Of a stretch of 64,000 bases of DNA, positions 36,063 through 45,387 are shown piece by piece. Location: positions 1,033,001-1,097,000 of the forward strand of contig NZ_CP013987.1 of assembly GCF_001518815.1 (NCBI RefSeq). The letters are read 5' to 3'. Under the pieces are notes generated by a model. That model ran no database searches. It was given only the letters and a program-made list of their open reading frames with translations, and was not told where the DNA came from. Position 1 is the stretch's first letter. Each line of letters starts with the position of its first letter. The position numbers and the translations under genes are program-made. The DNA is from Pseudomonas oryzihabitans. GTDB taxonomy: Bacteria; Pseudomonadota; Gammaproteobacteria; Pseudomonadales; Pseudomonadaceae.

Positions 36063-37358
36063 ATGGAAAACCTCCCGCTGTTCGATCTGCCCGCCGCCTC
36101 CGCGGAAAAAACCAAGTCCAAGCGCGCGCGCAAGGCCACCGCCCGTGGCGGCCTGCGCCTGCTGCACACCTCCGACTGGCACCTGGGGCAGCACTTTCTC
36201 GGCCGCACCCGCGAGACCGAGCATCGCGCCTTTCTTGCCTGGCTGGTGGCTCAGGTGGAGGAGCAGGCGGTGGACGTGGTGCTGGTGGCAGGGGACATCT
36301 TCGATACCGCCACCCCACCGAGCTATGCCCGCGAGTTGTACAACGGCTTCATCGTCGCCCTGCGTGGCACCGGCGCCAGCCTGGTGGTGCTCGGCGGCAA
36401 CCATGATTCGGCCGCGGTGCTGGCCGAGTCCCGCGAATTGCTGGCCTGCCTGGACACCCGGGTGATCCCCTGTGTCAGCGAGACGCCGGCGGATCAACTG
36501 CTGGAATTGCGTCGCCGTGATGGCGAAATCGGCGCGCTGCTCTGTGGCATTCCCTTCGTCCGGCCGCGTGACGTGGTGCAGAGCCAGGCAGGGCAAAGCG
36601 CTGATGAAAAGCGCCAGGCGCTGCAACAGGCCATCCAGGGGCACTATGCCGAACTCCATGGCCTGGCCGAGGCACGTCGCGCCGAGCTGGGCGTCGCCCT
36701 GCCGATCATCGCCACCGGTCACCTGACCACCGTGGGTGCCAGCGCCAGCGAGTCGGTGCGGGAGATCTACGTCGGCAGCCTCGATGCCTTTCCCACCAGC
36801 GCCTTTCCGCCGGCGGACTACATCGCTCTCGGCCACATCCACCGGCCCCAGCGGGTCGGGGGGCTGGAGCAGGTGCGCTACAGTGGTTCGCCCCTGTGCC
36901 TGAGCTTCGACGAAGAGCGCGCCAAGGAGGTCCTACTGGTGGAGTTCGGCACGGGTCTGGAGCAGGTCACGCCACTGGCGGTACCCTGTTTCCAGCCCCT
37001 GGCGGTGGTGCAGGGCACTCTGGATACCCTGGGCGCGGCCCTGGCTCAGGCGGCCGCTGACGGCAGTCCCGAGTGTCCGGTGTGGGTCGAGGTGGTGGTG
37101 GCCGGTGACGACTACCTGGCCGATCTGCAACCACGCATCACGGCCCTGGTAGCCGAGTTGCCGCTGGAGGTGCTACGCGTCCGCCGGGCACGTAGTACGG
37201 TGGCGCCGACCCTGCAGAGCGTCCAGCGCGAGACGCTGGATGAACTCAGCCCGTTGGACGTCTTCAGCCAGCGCCTGGCCGAGGAGACCCTCGACGACGA
37301 GCTGCGCACCCGGCTGGAAGGCCTTTACCGCGAGGTTCTTGGCGAGTTGCCGACCTGA
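36063..37358 (+). CDS. sbcD: Exonuclease subunit SbcD (Mre11 homologue)
   Basis: A 431-residue nuclease subunit of the SbcCD complex, which opens and trims DNA hairpins and protein-blocked ends. Metal-binding phosphoesterase motifs are in place: DWHLGQ (D38, H40), GDIFD (near 78), GNHDS (near 119), ATGHLTT and LGHIHRPQ. A Lys/Arg-rich N-terminal extension of about 28 residues precedes the first motif, longer than in E. coli. Its partner sbcC is normally adjacent but here is 2.5 kb downstream, after three other genes. Confidence 0.95.
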   Translation: MENLPLFDLPAASAEKTKSKRARKATARGGLRLLHTSDWHLGQHFLGRTRETEHRAFLAWLVAQVEEQAVDVVLVAGDIFDTATPPSYARELYNGFIVALRGTGASLVVLGGNHDSAAVLAESRELLACLDTRVIPCVSETPADQLLELRRRDGEIGALLCGIPFVRPRDVVQSQAGQSADEKRQALQQAIQGHYAELHGLAEARRAELGVALPIIATGHLTTVGASASESVREIYVGSLDAFPTSAFPPADYIALGHIHRPQRVGGLEQVRYSGSPLCLSFDEERAKEVLLVEFGTGLEQVTPLAVPCFQPLAVVQGTLDTLGAALAQAAADGSPECPVWVEVVVAGDDYLADLQPRITALVAELPLEVLRVRRARSTVAPTLQSVQRETLDELSPLDVFSQRLAEETLDDELRTRLEGLYREVLGELPT

Positions 37359-37458
37359 TCGCAGCGAAACGCGTCCATCGGGCCGATTTTCCCCTTCGGA
37401 ACAACGTCCCACGCGCTGGGGTCACCCTCTCTATGTAGCCCATACCGGAGGAGACCCC

Positions 37459-38298
37459 ATGCACGACCTATCCCAACCCCTCGCCGCCACGCGCCATGAG
37501 CGTTCCGACAACCAGGTCCCCAACGTCCAGGGCACCGAACGTGTGGTTTCCCTGCTCGGCGGCGGTCTGCTGATCCTTGGCGGCCTGCGCCGCGGTGGCC
37601 TGGCCGGCTGCGTGAAGATGGCCCTGGGCGCCATGGCCCTCAGCCGGGGCGTGCGTCAGCGCTGCGAGCTCAAGGCCGCGCTGCAGCCGTCGCCCTTCGA
37701 GCAGGCCCTGGCCGAGCGCTGGGGCTGGCGCAATCCCACCGCCATCCAGCGCAGCGTCACCGTCGCGCGGCCGCGTGAAGAGGTGTTCGCCTACTGCGCC
37801 GACCTGCAAAAGCTGCGCGAGCTGCTGCCCTTCGTCGACCGCATCGAACTAGGCGCCGATGGCGACAGCCACTGGCATGCCTCCGGTCCCCTGGGTCGTA
37901 CCCTGAACTGGACCCTGGAGCAGAGCGAGCGCCGCGAGAACGAGTTCCTGCTGTGGAGTACCGTGCCCGGCACCTTCATGGCGCACAAGGCCAGCCTGAC
38001 CTTCAGCGATGCGCCCCAGGGCCGTGGCACCCTGGTGCAGGTCGTGCTGGCCTGCGAAGCCCCGGCCGGCCTGCTCGGCCATGCCGTCACCGAGGGCATC
38101 AGCCGCTTCACCGGCAAGGCGGTCAACCTCGGCCTGCGCCGCCTCAAGCAGCAACTGGAAACTGGCGAGATCGCTACCCCCGAGGTCTCGCGCAGCGGTC
38201 GCCCGCTGGCGCCACCCCATCCGCCGGTGACTCGCCCGGCCGACGAACCCTCGGCTGACATCGACGCCGGCCTCGGTACTCCGGGGAGGGCGAACTGA
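37459..38298 (+). CDS. DUF2892/SRPBCC-domain protein
   Basis: A 279-residue protein with an N-terminal small hydrophobic region (VVSLLGGGLLILGGLRRGGLAG, DUF2892/YgaP-like; about residues 29-65) and a SRPBCC lipid-binding-type domain (about 92-215; TVARPREEVFAYCADLQKL). The C-terminal tail is Pro-rich. Members with this layout are often found beside zinc alcohol dehydrogenases. GGAGGAG precedes the ATG at 37459, and its stop overlaps the next ATG in TGATG, so it is translationally coupled to the dehydrogenase. No ligand is known. Confidence 0.82.
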   Translation: MHDLSQPLAATRHERSDNQVPNVQGTERVVSLLGGGLLILGGLRRGGLAGCVKMALGAMALSRGVRQRCELKAALQPSPFEQALAERWGWRNPTAIQRSVTVARPREEVFAYCADLQKLRELLPFVDRIELGADGDSHWHASGPLGRTLNWTLEQSERRENEFLLWSTVPGTFMAHKASLTFSDAPQGRGTLVQVVLACEAPAGLLGHAVTEGISRFTGKAVNLGLRRLKQQLETGEIATPEVSRSGRPLAPPHPPVTRPADEPSADIDAGLGTPGRAN

Positions 38299-39473
38299 TG
38301 CGTGCCCTGACCTGGCAAGCCCCCAACCGTCTGCAGGTGGAAACCGTCCCGGATCCGGAGATCCTCAATCCGCGCGATGCCATCGTGCGCATCATCATGT
38401 CCTCGGTGTGCGGCTCGGACCTGCATCTTTTAGGCGGTTATGTCCCGGCGATGAAGCCCGGCGACATCATCGGCCATGAGTTTCTCGGCGAGATCGTCGA
38501 GTTGGGCAGTAGCCTGCGCAACCAGGGCCTGGCCGTGGGCGATCGAGTGGTGACCGTCTCCATCATCGGGTGCGGGGACTGCGAGCACTGCCAGCGTGAG
38601 GATTACAACTGCTGCGACAACAGCAATCCCAAACCCGAGATGACCGAGCTGGCCTATGGGCAGCCCTGTTCCGGCATCTTTGGCTACAGCCATGCCTTCG
38701 GCGGCTATGCCGGCAGCCATGCCACCTACGTGCGGGTGCCCTATGCCGACGTCAACCTGTTCAAGGTGCCCGACGGCGTCAGCGATGCCCAGGCAGTGTT
38801 CGTGTCCGATGCCGTGCCCACTGGCTACTACGCCGCCGACATCGCCGACATCCAGCCCGGCGACACCGTGGCGGTCTGGGGCTGCGGTGGCGTCGGCCAG
38901 ATGGCCATTCGCAGCGCCTACCTGTTGGGCGCGGAGCGGGTCATCGCCATCGACCGCTTCAGCGATCGTCTGCAACTGGCGGCCGAGAAGGCCGGCGCCA
39001 TCGTCCTCGACTACGAAACCACCAACGTCCACGAAGCCCTGCTGGAGCTGACCGGGGGCCGTGGCCCGGATCGCTGCATCGATTGTGTCGGCATGGAGGC
39101 CCATGGCACCCAGCTGGATTACGCCTACGACAAGACCAAGCAGATGCTGCGCCTGCACACCGAACGCGGCTCGGCGCTGCGCCAGGCCATCCGCGCCTGT
39201 CGCAAGGGCGGTACGGTATCGGTGATCGGTGTCTATGGTGGCTTGATCGACAAGTTTCCCATGGGCGCCATCGTCAACAAGGCCCTGACCCTGAGGTCCG
39301 GCCAGCAGCCGGGGCAGCGCTATGTGGAGCGGTTGTTCGAACACATCCAGAAGGGCGAACTGGATCCCTCCTACCTGCTCACCCATCCGATGAGCCTGGA
39401 GGAATCGCCCTACGGCTACGAGCTGTTCAAGTCCAAGGACAAGAACTGCATGAGAGCGGTGTTCATGCCGTAA
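38298..39473 (+). CDS. Zinc-dependent alcohol dehydrogenase (formaldehyde dehydrogenase-like)
   Basis: A 391-residue medium-chain dehydrogenase. Catalytic zinc ligands are Cys in SSVCGSDLH and His-Glu in GHEFLGEI; the structural zinc lobe is CGDCEHCQREDYNCC. The NAD motif WGCGGVGQMAI is near residue 195. The long insertion and overall pattern fit the glutathione-independent formaldehyde dehydrogenase-like group. It is coupled to the SRPBCC gene by TGATG. Substrate undetermined; the pair sits unusually between sbcD and sbcC. Confidence 0.88.
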   Translation: MRALTWQAPNRLQVETVPDPEILNPRDAIVRIIMSSVCGSDLHLLGGYVPAMKPGDIIGHEFLGEIVELGSSLRNQGLAVGDRVVTVSIIGCGDCEHCQREDYNCCDNSNPKPEMTELAYGQPCSGIFGYSHAFGGYAGSHATYVRVPYADVNLFKVPDGVSDAQAVFVSDAVPTGYYAADIADIQPGDTVAVWGCGGVGQMAIRSAYLLGAERVIAIDRFSDRLQLAAEKAGAIVLDYETTNVHEALLELTGGRGPDRCIDCVGMEAHGTQLDYAYDKTKQMLRLHTERGSALRQAIRACRKGGTVSVIGVYGGLIDKFPMGAIVNKALTLRSGQQPGQRYVERLFEHIQKGELDPSYLLTHPMSLEESPYGYELFKSKDKNCMRAVFMP

Positions 39474-39513
39474 TGGGCAGCCCGGTGATTCTGGATCGCC
39501 GGGCTCTTTCCCG

Positions 39514-39651
39514 CTAGACCAGCCAGGTCACCAGCGGCTGCCAGAGCGCGGCGGTCTTGTGACCGCCACTGCAGCTGACCAGCGCCAGGATGCCCAGACC
39601 GACCAGCAGGGGCATGCCGAGGAAATCGAAGGGAGACAGGGGCGAGCGCAC
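39514..39651 (-). CDS. Possible 45-residue membrane protein
   Basis: A GTG start at 39649-39651 is preceded by GGGAGGATC at ideal spacing. It opens a frame of 45 codons reading MRSPLSPFDFLGMPLLVG and then a hydrophobic stretch ending GILALVSCSGGH, with a short C-terminal tail. It would be a single-span membrane peptide. It is antisense to its neighbours in the gap between the dehydrogenase and sbcC. The strong ribosome binding site is the main support; no family is recognised. Confidence 0.45.
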   Translation of the reverse strand: MRSPLSPFDFLGMPLLVGLGILALVSCSGGHKTAALWQPLVTWLV

Positions 39652-39823
39652 GGCGGATCCTCCCGGAAAAGGTAGTTGCAGAGCGATACCTTCCTGTTGA
39701 GAACCTCAGCGGGCACAAGTTCAGCAGTGGGTACGACCTCAGGTCGAGTGGTCGGTTGGCATGGGCGAGCGCGCCCAACAATGCCAGAATTGGCGGTTCG
39801 CCGAGTCGACCTGGAAAAGCCCG

Positions 39824-42800
39824 ATGAAGATCCTCACCCTGCGCCTGAAGAATCTCAATTCCCTCAAGGGTGAGTGGAAGATCGACTTCACCGCCGAACC
39901 CTTCGCCAGCAGTGGCCTGTTTGCTATCACCGGGCCGACCGGGGCGGGCAAGACCACCCTGTTGGATGCCATCTGTCTCGCGCTCTATCACCGCACCCCG
40001 CGCATGAGCAAGGTGGGCGGCGAAAGCAACGAACTCATGACCCGCCATACCGGCGATTGCCTCGCCGAGGTGGAATTCGCCGTGCGTGGCGAGCGCTATC
40101 GGGCCTTCTGGAGTCAGCGACGGGCCCGGGATCGCGCCGATGGCGCGTTGCAGCCGCCCAAGGTCGAGCTGGCCCGACTCGACGGCATCATCCTCGCCGA
40201 AAAGACCGGCGATAAGCTCAGGCTCACCGAAGAACTCACCGGCCTAGACTTCGAGCGTTTCACCCGCTCCATGCTGCTGGCCCAGGGTGGCTTCGCCGCT
40301 TTCCTGGAGGCCAGTGCCAGTCAACGTGCCGAACTCCTCGAAGAGCTGACCGGGACCGCCGTGTACGGCCAGATCTCCCAGCGGGTCTACGAGCGCGCGC
40401 GAGAGGCCAAGGGCGTGCTGGAAGGCCTGCGCCAGCGTGTCGCGGGCGTGGAAGTATTGGACGACGAACGCCGCCAGGCGCTGGCCGCCGAGGGTGCCAG
40501 CCTGGCCGCTCGCGAGGGCCAATTGAGTGAAGACCTCAAGACCTGGCAGACCCAGCGGCAATGGCTGACCGCATTGGAGCAGGCGGCGGCGGGGGAGCAG
40601 GAGGCCCAGGCGCGCCTGGCCGGGGCGCAGCAGGCCTGGGACGCCGCCGAGCCGCGACGCCAGCGCTTGGCGGCGGCTGAACCGGCGGCCCGGCTGCTGC
40701 CCATCGAGCAGGCATGGCGCGAGGCCGAGGCGCGCGAACAACGCAGCCAGGAAGAAGGGGCGCAACTCGATCAGCGCATCCAGAGCCTGGCCACTCGCCG
40801 CGCTGCTGCGCTGGCCGACGGCCTGGGCGCCAGTCTCGAACAGCTGCGTCAGGCCGAGACGGACCAGGCGCGCATCCTCGACGAGCAACGGCGCCTGGAC
40901 GCCAGCCTGGCCGAGCGTACCGGCCATGCCGAGCTGGGCGAGCGCCTGGGCGACTGGCGCAGTCAGTTGGCCCTGCGCGACGAAAGAGCCGAGGCGCTGG
41001 CGCGTCTGACCCGGCGCCAACAGGAACAGACCCGTCAGCTGCAGCTCCTGGCCGAGGAGCGCGAGGCCCAGCAGGTCGCGGTGGCGCGCGCCCGCGAGCA
41101 GGCCACCCAGGCCCAGGCGGCGGAGCAGGCCCAGGACGAGCGCTGGCAGGCCGCGCTGGACGGGCGCGACGAAAAGGCCTGGCGTGCGCTCTGGCAGGCC
41201 GCGCTCGGACGAGTCAACGAAGTGGACCAGCTGGATCAGCTGGTCGAACGCCAGCGGCAACTGCAGACCCAGCTAGAGCGCCTGGCGCGCAGCCAGGGCG
41301 ATCGCCAGCGTCAGCATGGCGAACACCAGGTGCGGCTGGACGCCCTGCGCGGTCGCTACCGCGAAGTGGCCCAGCAGGTGCGCGAGCGCGAAAAGCTGCT
41401 GGAACAGGAAAGGGTCATTCGCAGCCTGGAAGCCCAGCGCGCCGACTTGCGGCCCGACGAACCCTGCCCGCTGTGCGGTTCCCGCGACCATCCGGCGGTG
41501 GCCGACTATGCCGCCCTGGACGTCTCGGCCACCCAGACGGCCCTGCAGGAGGCCCGGACCGAACTGGAGCGGCTGACCCAGGAGGGCAAGGAACTGGGTG
41601 AGGCCCTGGTCGCCCTCAAAACGCAGCTCGACCAGGCCAATGAGCAGCAGACCGAGGCCAGCCAACAGCTGGAGCAACTGGGCGAACTCTGGCGCCAGCG
41701 CTGCACGGCGCTGGGCGCCGACCCCGAGGCGCCCGGTGCGGTGGCCGAGTTGCGGCGGCGGCAGGATCAGGAGCTGGCGCGTATCCAGCAGGTGCTCGCC
41801 ACCCTGGATGGTTTGCGCCAGCAGGGCGAGGAGAATCGGCAGGAAGCCCTGCGCCTGGCGCGCCAGCAGGCCGATGCCGAACAGCGCCTGGCCCTGGCCG
41901 AGGCGGCCTGGGAGCGGGCACGTCAAGGCCTGGCCGAAGGCGCCGAGGAACAGCGCGCGGCCCAGACGCAGCAGACCACGGCGGAGCGCCAGCTGGCCGA
42001 GGACCTGGCCCTTTGGGGCTACGAGCTGCCCAGTCGCGCCGCCGAGTGGCTGGACCAGCGCGAACAGGAATGGCGTCGCTGGCAAGCCGATCGCCAGCGC
42101 GCGCAGGAGCTGCAGCAGCAATCGAAGGATATCGCTCAGCGCCTGGCCAGCCTGGCGCCCCTGGTAGCGACCTGGCGCGAGCGTGCCGCGGACATCGCAC
42201 CGACCACGGTGGCACCGGAGGCCGCAGCGACGCTTCTGGGCGAGGCCATCGCGACCTGGGAGGAGTGCCGTGAACAGGGTGCGGCCCTACAGGGTAGCCG
42301 GCAGGCCCTGAACGAGCGATTGGCCGGAGAGACGCATCTGGCCCGTGAGGCGGGCGAACGCTGGGAAGCGGCCCTGGCCGCCAGCGCCTTCGCGGATGCC
42401 GAGGCCTGGCGCGCCGCGCAACTGGACGATAGCGAGCGCAATGCCCTGGACGAGGAGCGTACCCGCCTCGAGACCGCCCTGACCGAGTCGCGTGCCCTGG
42501 CCGGAGCCGCCCGGGAACGGCATGCCAGCCTAGGCGCCGTACCCCTTACCGAGCGCACCGCTGCCGAGCTGGATGCCGATCTGGCTGCCGCCACCGCCGA
42601 ACTCCGCACCCTTGGTCAGCGCCAGGGCGAGGTCGGTGCGACCCTGCGCGAAGACGACCGCCGACGCGACGGCCTGCAGGCCCTGCTGAGCGAGATCGCC
42701 GCCCAGGAGCGCGATCATGACCTCTGGCAGCACCTCAACGGCCTGATCGGTTCGGCCGATGGCGCCAAGTTCCGCAAGTTCGCCCAGGGGCTGACCCTGG

Positions 42801-43249
42801 ATCACCTGGTGCACCTGGCGAACGACCAGCTCAGGCGTCTGCACGGCCGCTACCAGTTGATCCGGCGGCAGGCGGCGGAGCTGGAGCTGCAGATCCTCGA
42901 TACCTGGCAGGCCGATGCCCTGCGCGACATCCGTACCCTTTCCGGCGGTGAGAGCTTCCTGGTCAGCCTGGCCTTGGCGCTGGCCCTGTCGGATCTGGTC
43001 AGCCAGCGCACCGGCATCGATTCGCTGTTTCTCGACGAGGGCTTCGGCACCCTCGATGGCGAGACCCTGGAGGTCGCCCTCGATGCCCTGGACCAGCTCA
43101 ATGCCGGCGGCAAGACCATTGGCATCATCAGCCACGTGGAGGCGCTCAAGGAGCGCATTCCCGTGCAGCTCAAGGTGCGCAAGGGTGTCGGTCTGGGCCA
43201 TAGCGGTCTGGAGCGGCGCTATGCCGTGGAGAAAAACGCGACCGAGTGA
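39824..43249 (+). CDS. sbcC: Exonuclease subunit SbcC (Rad50 homologue)
   Basis: A 1141-residue SMC-like ATPase that pairs with SbcD. The N-terminal Walker A is GPTGAGKTT (residues 37-45). Two long Gln/Glu/Ala/Arg-rich coiled coils flank a zinc hook CPLC (Cys548 and Cys551). The C-terminal half supplies the signature LSGGESF and Walker B SLFLDEGFGTLDG. The ATG at 39824 (MKILTLRLKNLNSLKG) matches the family start; an in-frame ATG 21 codons upstream is not supported. It is separated from sbcD by three other genes. Confidence 0.95.
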   Translation: MKILTLRLKNLNSLKGEWKIDFTAEPFASSGLFAITGPTGAGKTTLLDAICLALYHRTPRMSKVGGESNELMTRHTGDCLAEVEFAVRGERYRAFWSQRRARDRADGALQPPKVELARLDGIILAEKTGDKLRLTEELTGLDFERFTRSMLLAQGGFAAFLEASASQRAELLEELTGTAVYGQISQRVYERAREAKGVLEGLRQRVAGVEVLDDERRQALAAEGASLAAREGQLSEDLKTWQTQRQWLTALEQAAAGEQEAQARLAGAQQAWDAAEPRRQRLAAAEPAARLLPIEQAWREAEAREQRSQEEGAQLDQRIQSLATRRAAALADGLGASLEQLRQAETDQARILDEQRRLDASLAERTGHAELGERLGDWRSQLALRDERAEALARLTRRQQEQTRQLQLLAEEREAQQVAVARAREQATQAQAAEQAQDERWQAALDGRDEKAWRALWQAALGRVNEVDQLDQLVERQRQLQTQLERLARSQGDRQRQHGEHQVRLDALRGRYREVAQQVREREKLLEQERVIRSLEAQRADLRPDEPCPLCGSRDHPAVADYAALDVSATQTALQEARTELERLTQEGKELGEALVALKTQLDQANEQQTEASQQLEQLGELWRQRCTALGADPEAPGAVAELRRRQDQELARIQQVLATLDGLRQQGEENRQEALRLARQQADAEQRLALAEAAWERARQGLAEGAEEQRAAQTQQTTAERQLAEDLALWGYELPSRAAEWLDQREQEWRRWQADRQRAQELQQQSKDIAQRLASLAPLVATWRERAADIAPTTVAPEAAATLLGEAIATWEECREQGAALQGSRQALNERLAGETHLAREAGERWEAALAASAFADAEAWRAAQLDDSERNALDEERTRLETALTESRALAGAARERHASLGAVPLTERTAAELDADLAAATAELRTLGQRQGEVGATLREDDRRRDGLQALLSEIAAQERDHDLWQHLNGLIGSADGAKFRKFAQGLTLDHLVHLANDQLRRLHGRYQLIRRQAAELELQILDTWQADALRDIRTLSGGESFLVSLALALALSDLVSQRTGIDSLFLDEGFGTLDGETLEVALDALDQLNAGGKTIGIISHVEALKERIPVQLKVRKGVGLGHSGLERRYAVEKNATE

Positions 43250-43374
43250 GTACTTTTTCTGGCGCAGTGGTCGAAGGCCAGCGCGAAGCGAAACGCTGAA
43301 ACTGTTAATTTAGACGGGTTTCCTCTGTTCGCCCTCGCGGTGACTCTTTTCTCCTAACCGGCCACCTACCTACC

Positions 43375-45288
43375 ATGTCCCAATTCCTTGCCGTCGGCTT
43401 GTTCGAATACGATTCCTGCCGCGCCGAATGGCGAGCGGACGCCACCTGTGCGGCCATGCTGGAATGGGACGCCGAGCTGCTCGCCCGGGGCCTGGCGCCC
43501 GCCGAGCTGCTGGCCGGCCTGCAGAGCCGCACCGCACCGCCCGAGGGCCTGCTGCCTGCTCCAGGAACGGTGTGGGAGGCCTGGCGCCAGGGCGCGGACG
43601 GTCAGCTGCGTTGCCTGCAATTCCAGCGCCGCGAGGCCGGTGGCGTGATGCTGGACGTTACCGCCCAGCGCCGTCACGAGGCCGAACTCTGGCAGGGTGA
43701 GGCCTTCAAGCGCAGCGTCATGGTCTGCAGTGTCGACTGCATCAAGCTGATCGATCTCGAAGGGCGCCTGGAATACATGAATCCGGGCGGCCTGATGGTC
43801 ATGGAGATCGATGACTTCATTCCCTTCCAAGGCCGACCCTGGGCCGAGCTCTGGCCCGAGGGGCAGCGTCACGAGGTGGTAACCGCCATCGAGGCGGCGC
43901 GGCAGGGCGGCATCGGTCGCTTCACCGGGCTCGCACCTACCGCCAAGGGCACCCGCCGCTGGTGGGACGTGGTGGTCACGCCGATTCTCGACGATGACCA
44001 GCGTCCCATGAAGTTTCTGTCCATCTCCCGCGACGTCAGCGAGACCGTACGGGCCCGCGAAGCCCTGGACGAACTCAATCGCAACCTGGAAGAGCGTATC
44101 GAGGCGCGCAGCCGGGAGCTGGTGGCCCTGGAAGAAGAGCTGCGCCAGGCGCAGAAGATGGAAGCCATCGGCCAGCTCACCGGTGGCATCGCCCATGACT
44201 TCAACAATCTGCTGACCGGTATCGTCGGCTCGCTCGACCTGATGCGGCGGCGGGTGCAACAGGGGCGCATCCAGGAGCTGGAACGCTACCTGGACACCGC
44301 TACCCGCTCGGCGGAGAACGCCGCGGCCCTGACCCAACGGTTGCTGGCCTTCGCTCGTCGTCAGGTGCTCGAACCCCGCGCGGTGGATGCCGGGCAGCTG
44401 GTGCAGGACATGCACGAGCTGCTGCGCCATAGCCTGGGCAAGAAGATCCGCAAGGAGGTCCAGCGCGCCGACGATCTCTGGCTGCTGCACTGCGACCCCC
44501 ACCAGCTGGAAAACGCCATCCTCAACCTGGCCATCAACGCCCGTGATGCCATGCCGGACGGCGGCAGCCTGAGTATCCGTGTGGAAAACGTCAGTGGGCC
44601 GCTCAGCGTCGGCTTGCCGATCGAGACGCTGGAGGGCGATTTCGTCCGCATCCAGGTCTGCGACACGGGGACCGGGATGGATGCCGACACCCTCAAACGT
44701 GCCTGCGAACCCTTCTTCACCACCAAGCCCAGCGGTCGCGGAACCGGCCTCGGGCTATCGATGATCTACGGTTTCGTCCGCCAGTCCGGTGGCCAGGTGG
44801 AAATCCACTCGGTGGTGGGCGAGGGCACCTGCATCAACCTCTATCTGCCGCGGCTGCTGGCTCAGCCTGAGGTGCAGCCCGCTGCCAACGACGCCGAAGG
44901 CCCGGTGCTGCCGGAGGTATCCGGCGATTGCGCACTGATCGTCGAGGAAGAACGCGAGGTCCGCGTCATCATCGGCGAGGTATTGGCCGAACTGGGGTAC
45001 ACGCCGCTGGCGGTGGCCGACAGTGCCACGGCCGTGGCCCTGATCGCCTCCGGCAGCCTGCGCATCGATCTGCTGGTGACCAGCCTTGGCCTCGCCGGGC
45101 TGGATGGCCGGCAGCTGGCCGAACAGGCCCGTGCCACCACCCCTGGGCTGCCAGTGGTCTACCTGTCAGGCCAGGCTGATCCGGCGTCCCTTCCGGAGCT
45201 GGCCGAGGAGGGCGTCGAACTCATCGGAAAACCCTTCGGCCTGGAGGAGCTGGCGCGCTGCGTGAGGCGTCTGCGACCAGGCGCCTGA
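43375..45288 (+). CDS. PAS-containing hybrid histidine kinase with degenerate receiver
   Basis: A 637-residue sensor kinase without membrane segments, so probably cytoplasmic. PAS-like domains occupy about residues 1-230. A coiled linker leads to the HisKA box with phospho-accepting His274 (IAHDFNNLLTG). The ATPase domain follows with N box (NLAINARDAM), G1 box (VCDTGTGM) and G2 (GRGTGLGLSM). A C-terminal receiver (about 515-637) retains acidic residues (VEEEREV) and the Lys (GKPFG), but the phosphorylatable Asp is replaced by Ser570 (VTSLGLAG). It may therefore act as a non-phosphorylated regulatory module. No response regulator gene is adjacent. Confidence 0.9.
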   Translation: MSQFLAVGLFEYDSCRAEWRADATCAAMLEWDAELLARGLAPAELLAGLQSRTAPPEGLLPAPGTVWEAWRQGADGQLRCLQFQRREAGGVMLDVTAQRRHEAELWQGEAFKRSVMVCSVDCIKLIDLEGRLEYMNPGGLMVMEIDDFIPFQGRPWAELWPEGQRHEVVTAIEAARQGGIGRFTGLAPTAKGTRRWWDVVVTPILDDDQRPMKFLSISRDVSETVRAREALDELNRNLEERIEARSRELVALEEELRQAQKMEAIGQLTGGIAHDFNNLLTGIVGSLDLMRRRVQQGRIQELERYLDTATRSAENAAALTQRLLAFARRQVLEPRAVDAGQLVQDMHELLRHSLGKKIRKEVQRADDLWLLHCDPHQLENAILNLAINARDAMPDGGSLSIRVENVSGPLSVGLPIETLEGDFVRIQVCDTGTGMDADTLKRACEPFFTTKPSGRGTGLGLSMIYGFVRQSGGQVEIHSVVGEGTCINLYLPRLLAQPEVQPAANDAEGPVLPEVSGDCALIVEEEREVRVIIGEVLAELGYTPLAVADSATAVALIASGSLRIDLLVTSLGLAGLDGRQLAEQARATTPGLPVVYLSGQADPASLPELAEEGVELIGKPFGLEELARCVRRLRPGA

Positions 45289-45387
45289 GGCCGTCGCGGC
45301 GAACTGTCGCGGCGCTCCAGGGTCGATCCTTTCGTGTCGCAACGTCCGTTGCGGCTGCTGTCGTGTCGACAAGAAAAGGAGCGCTTC

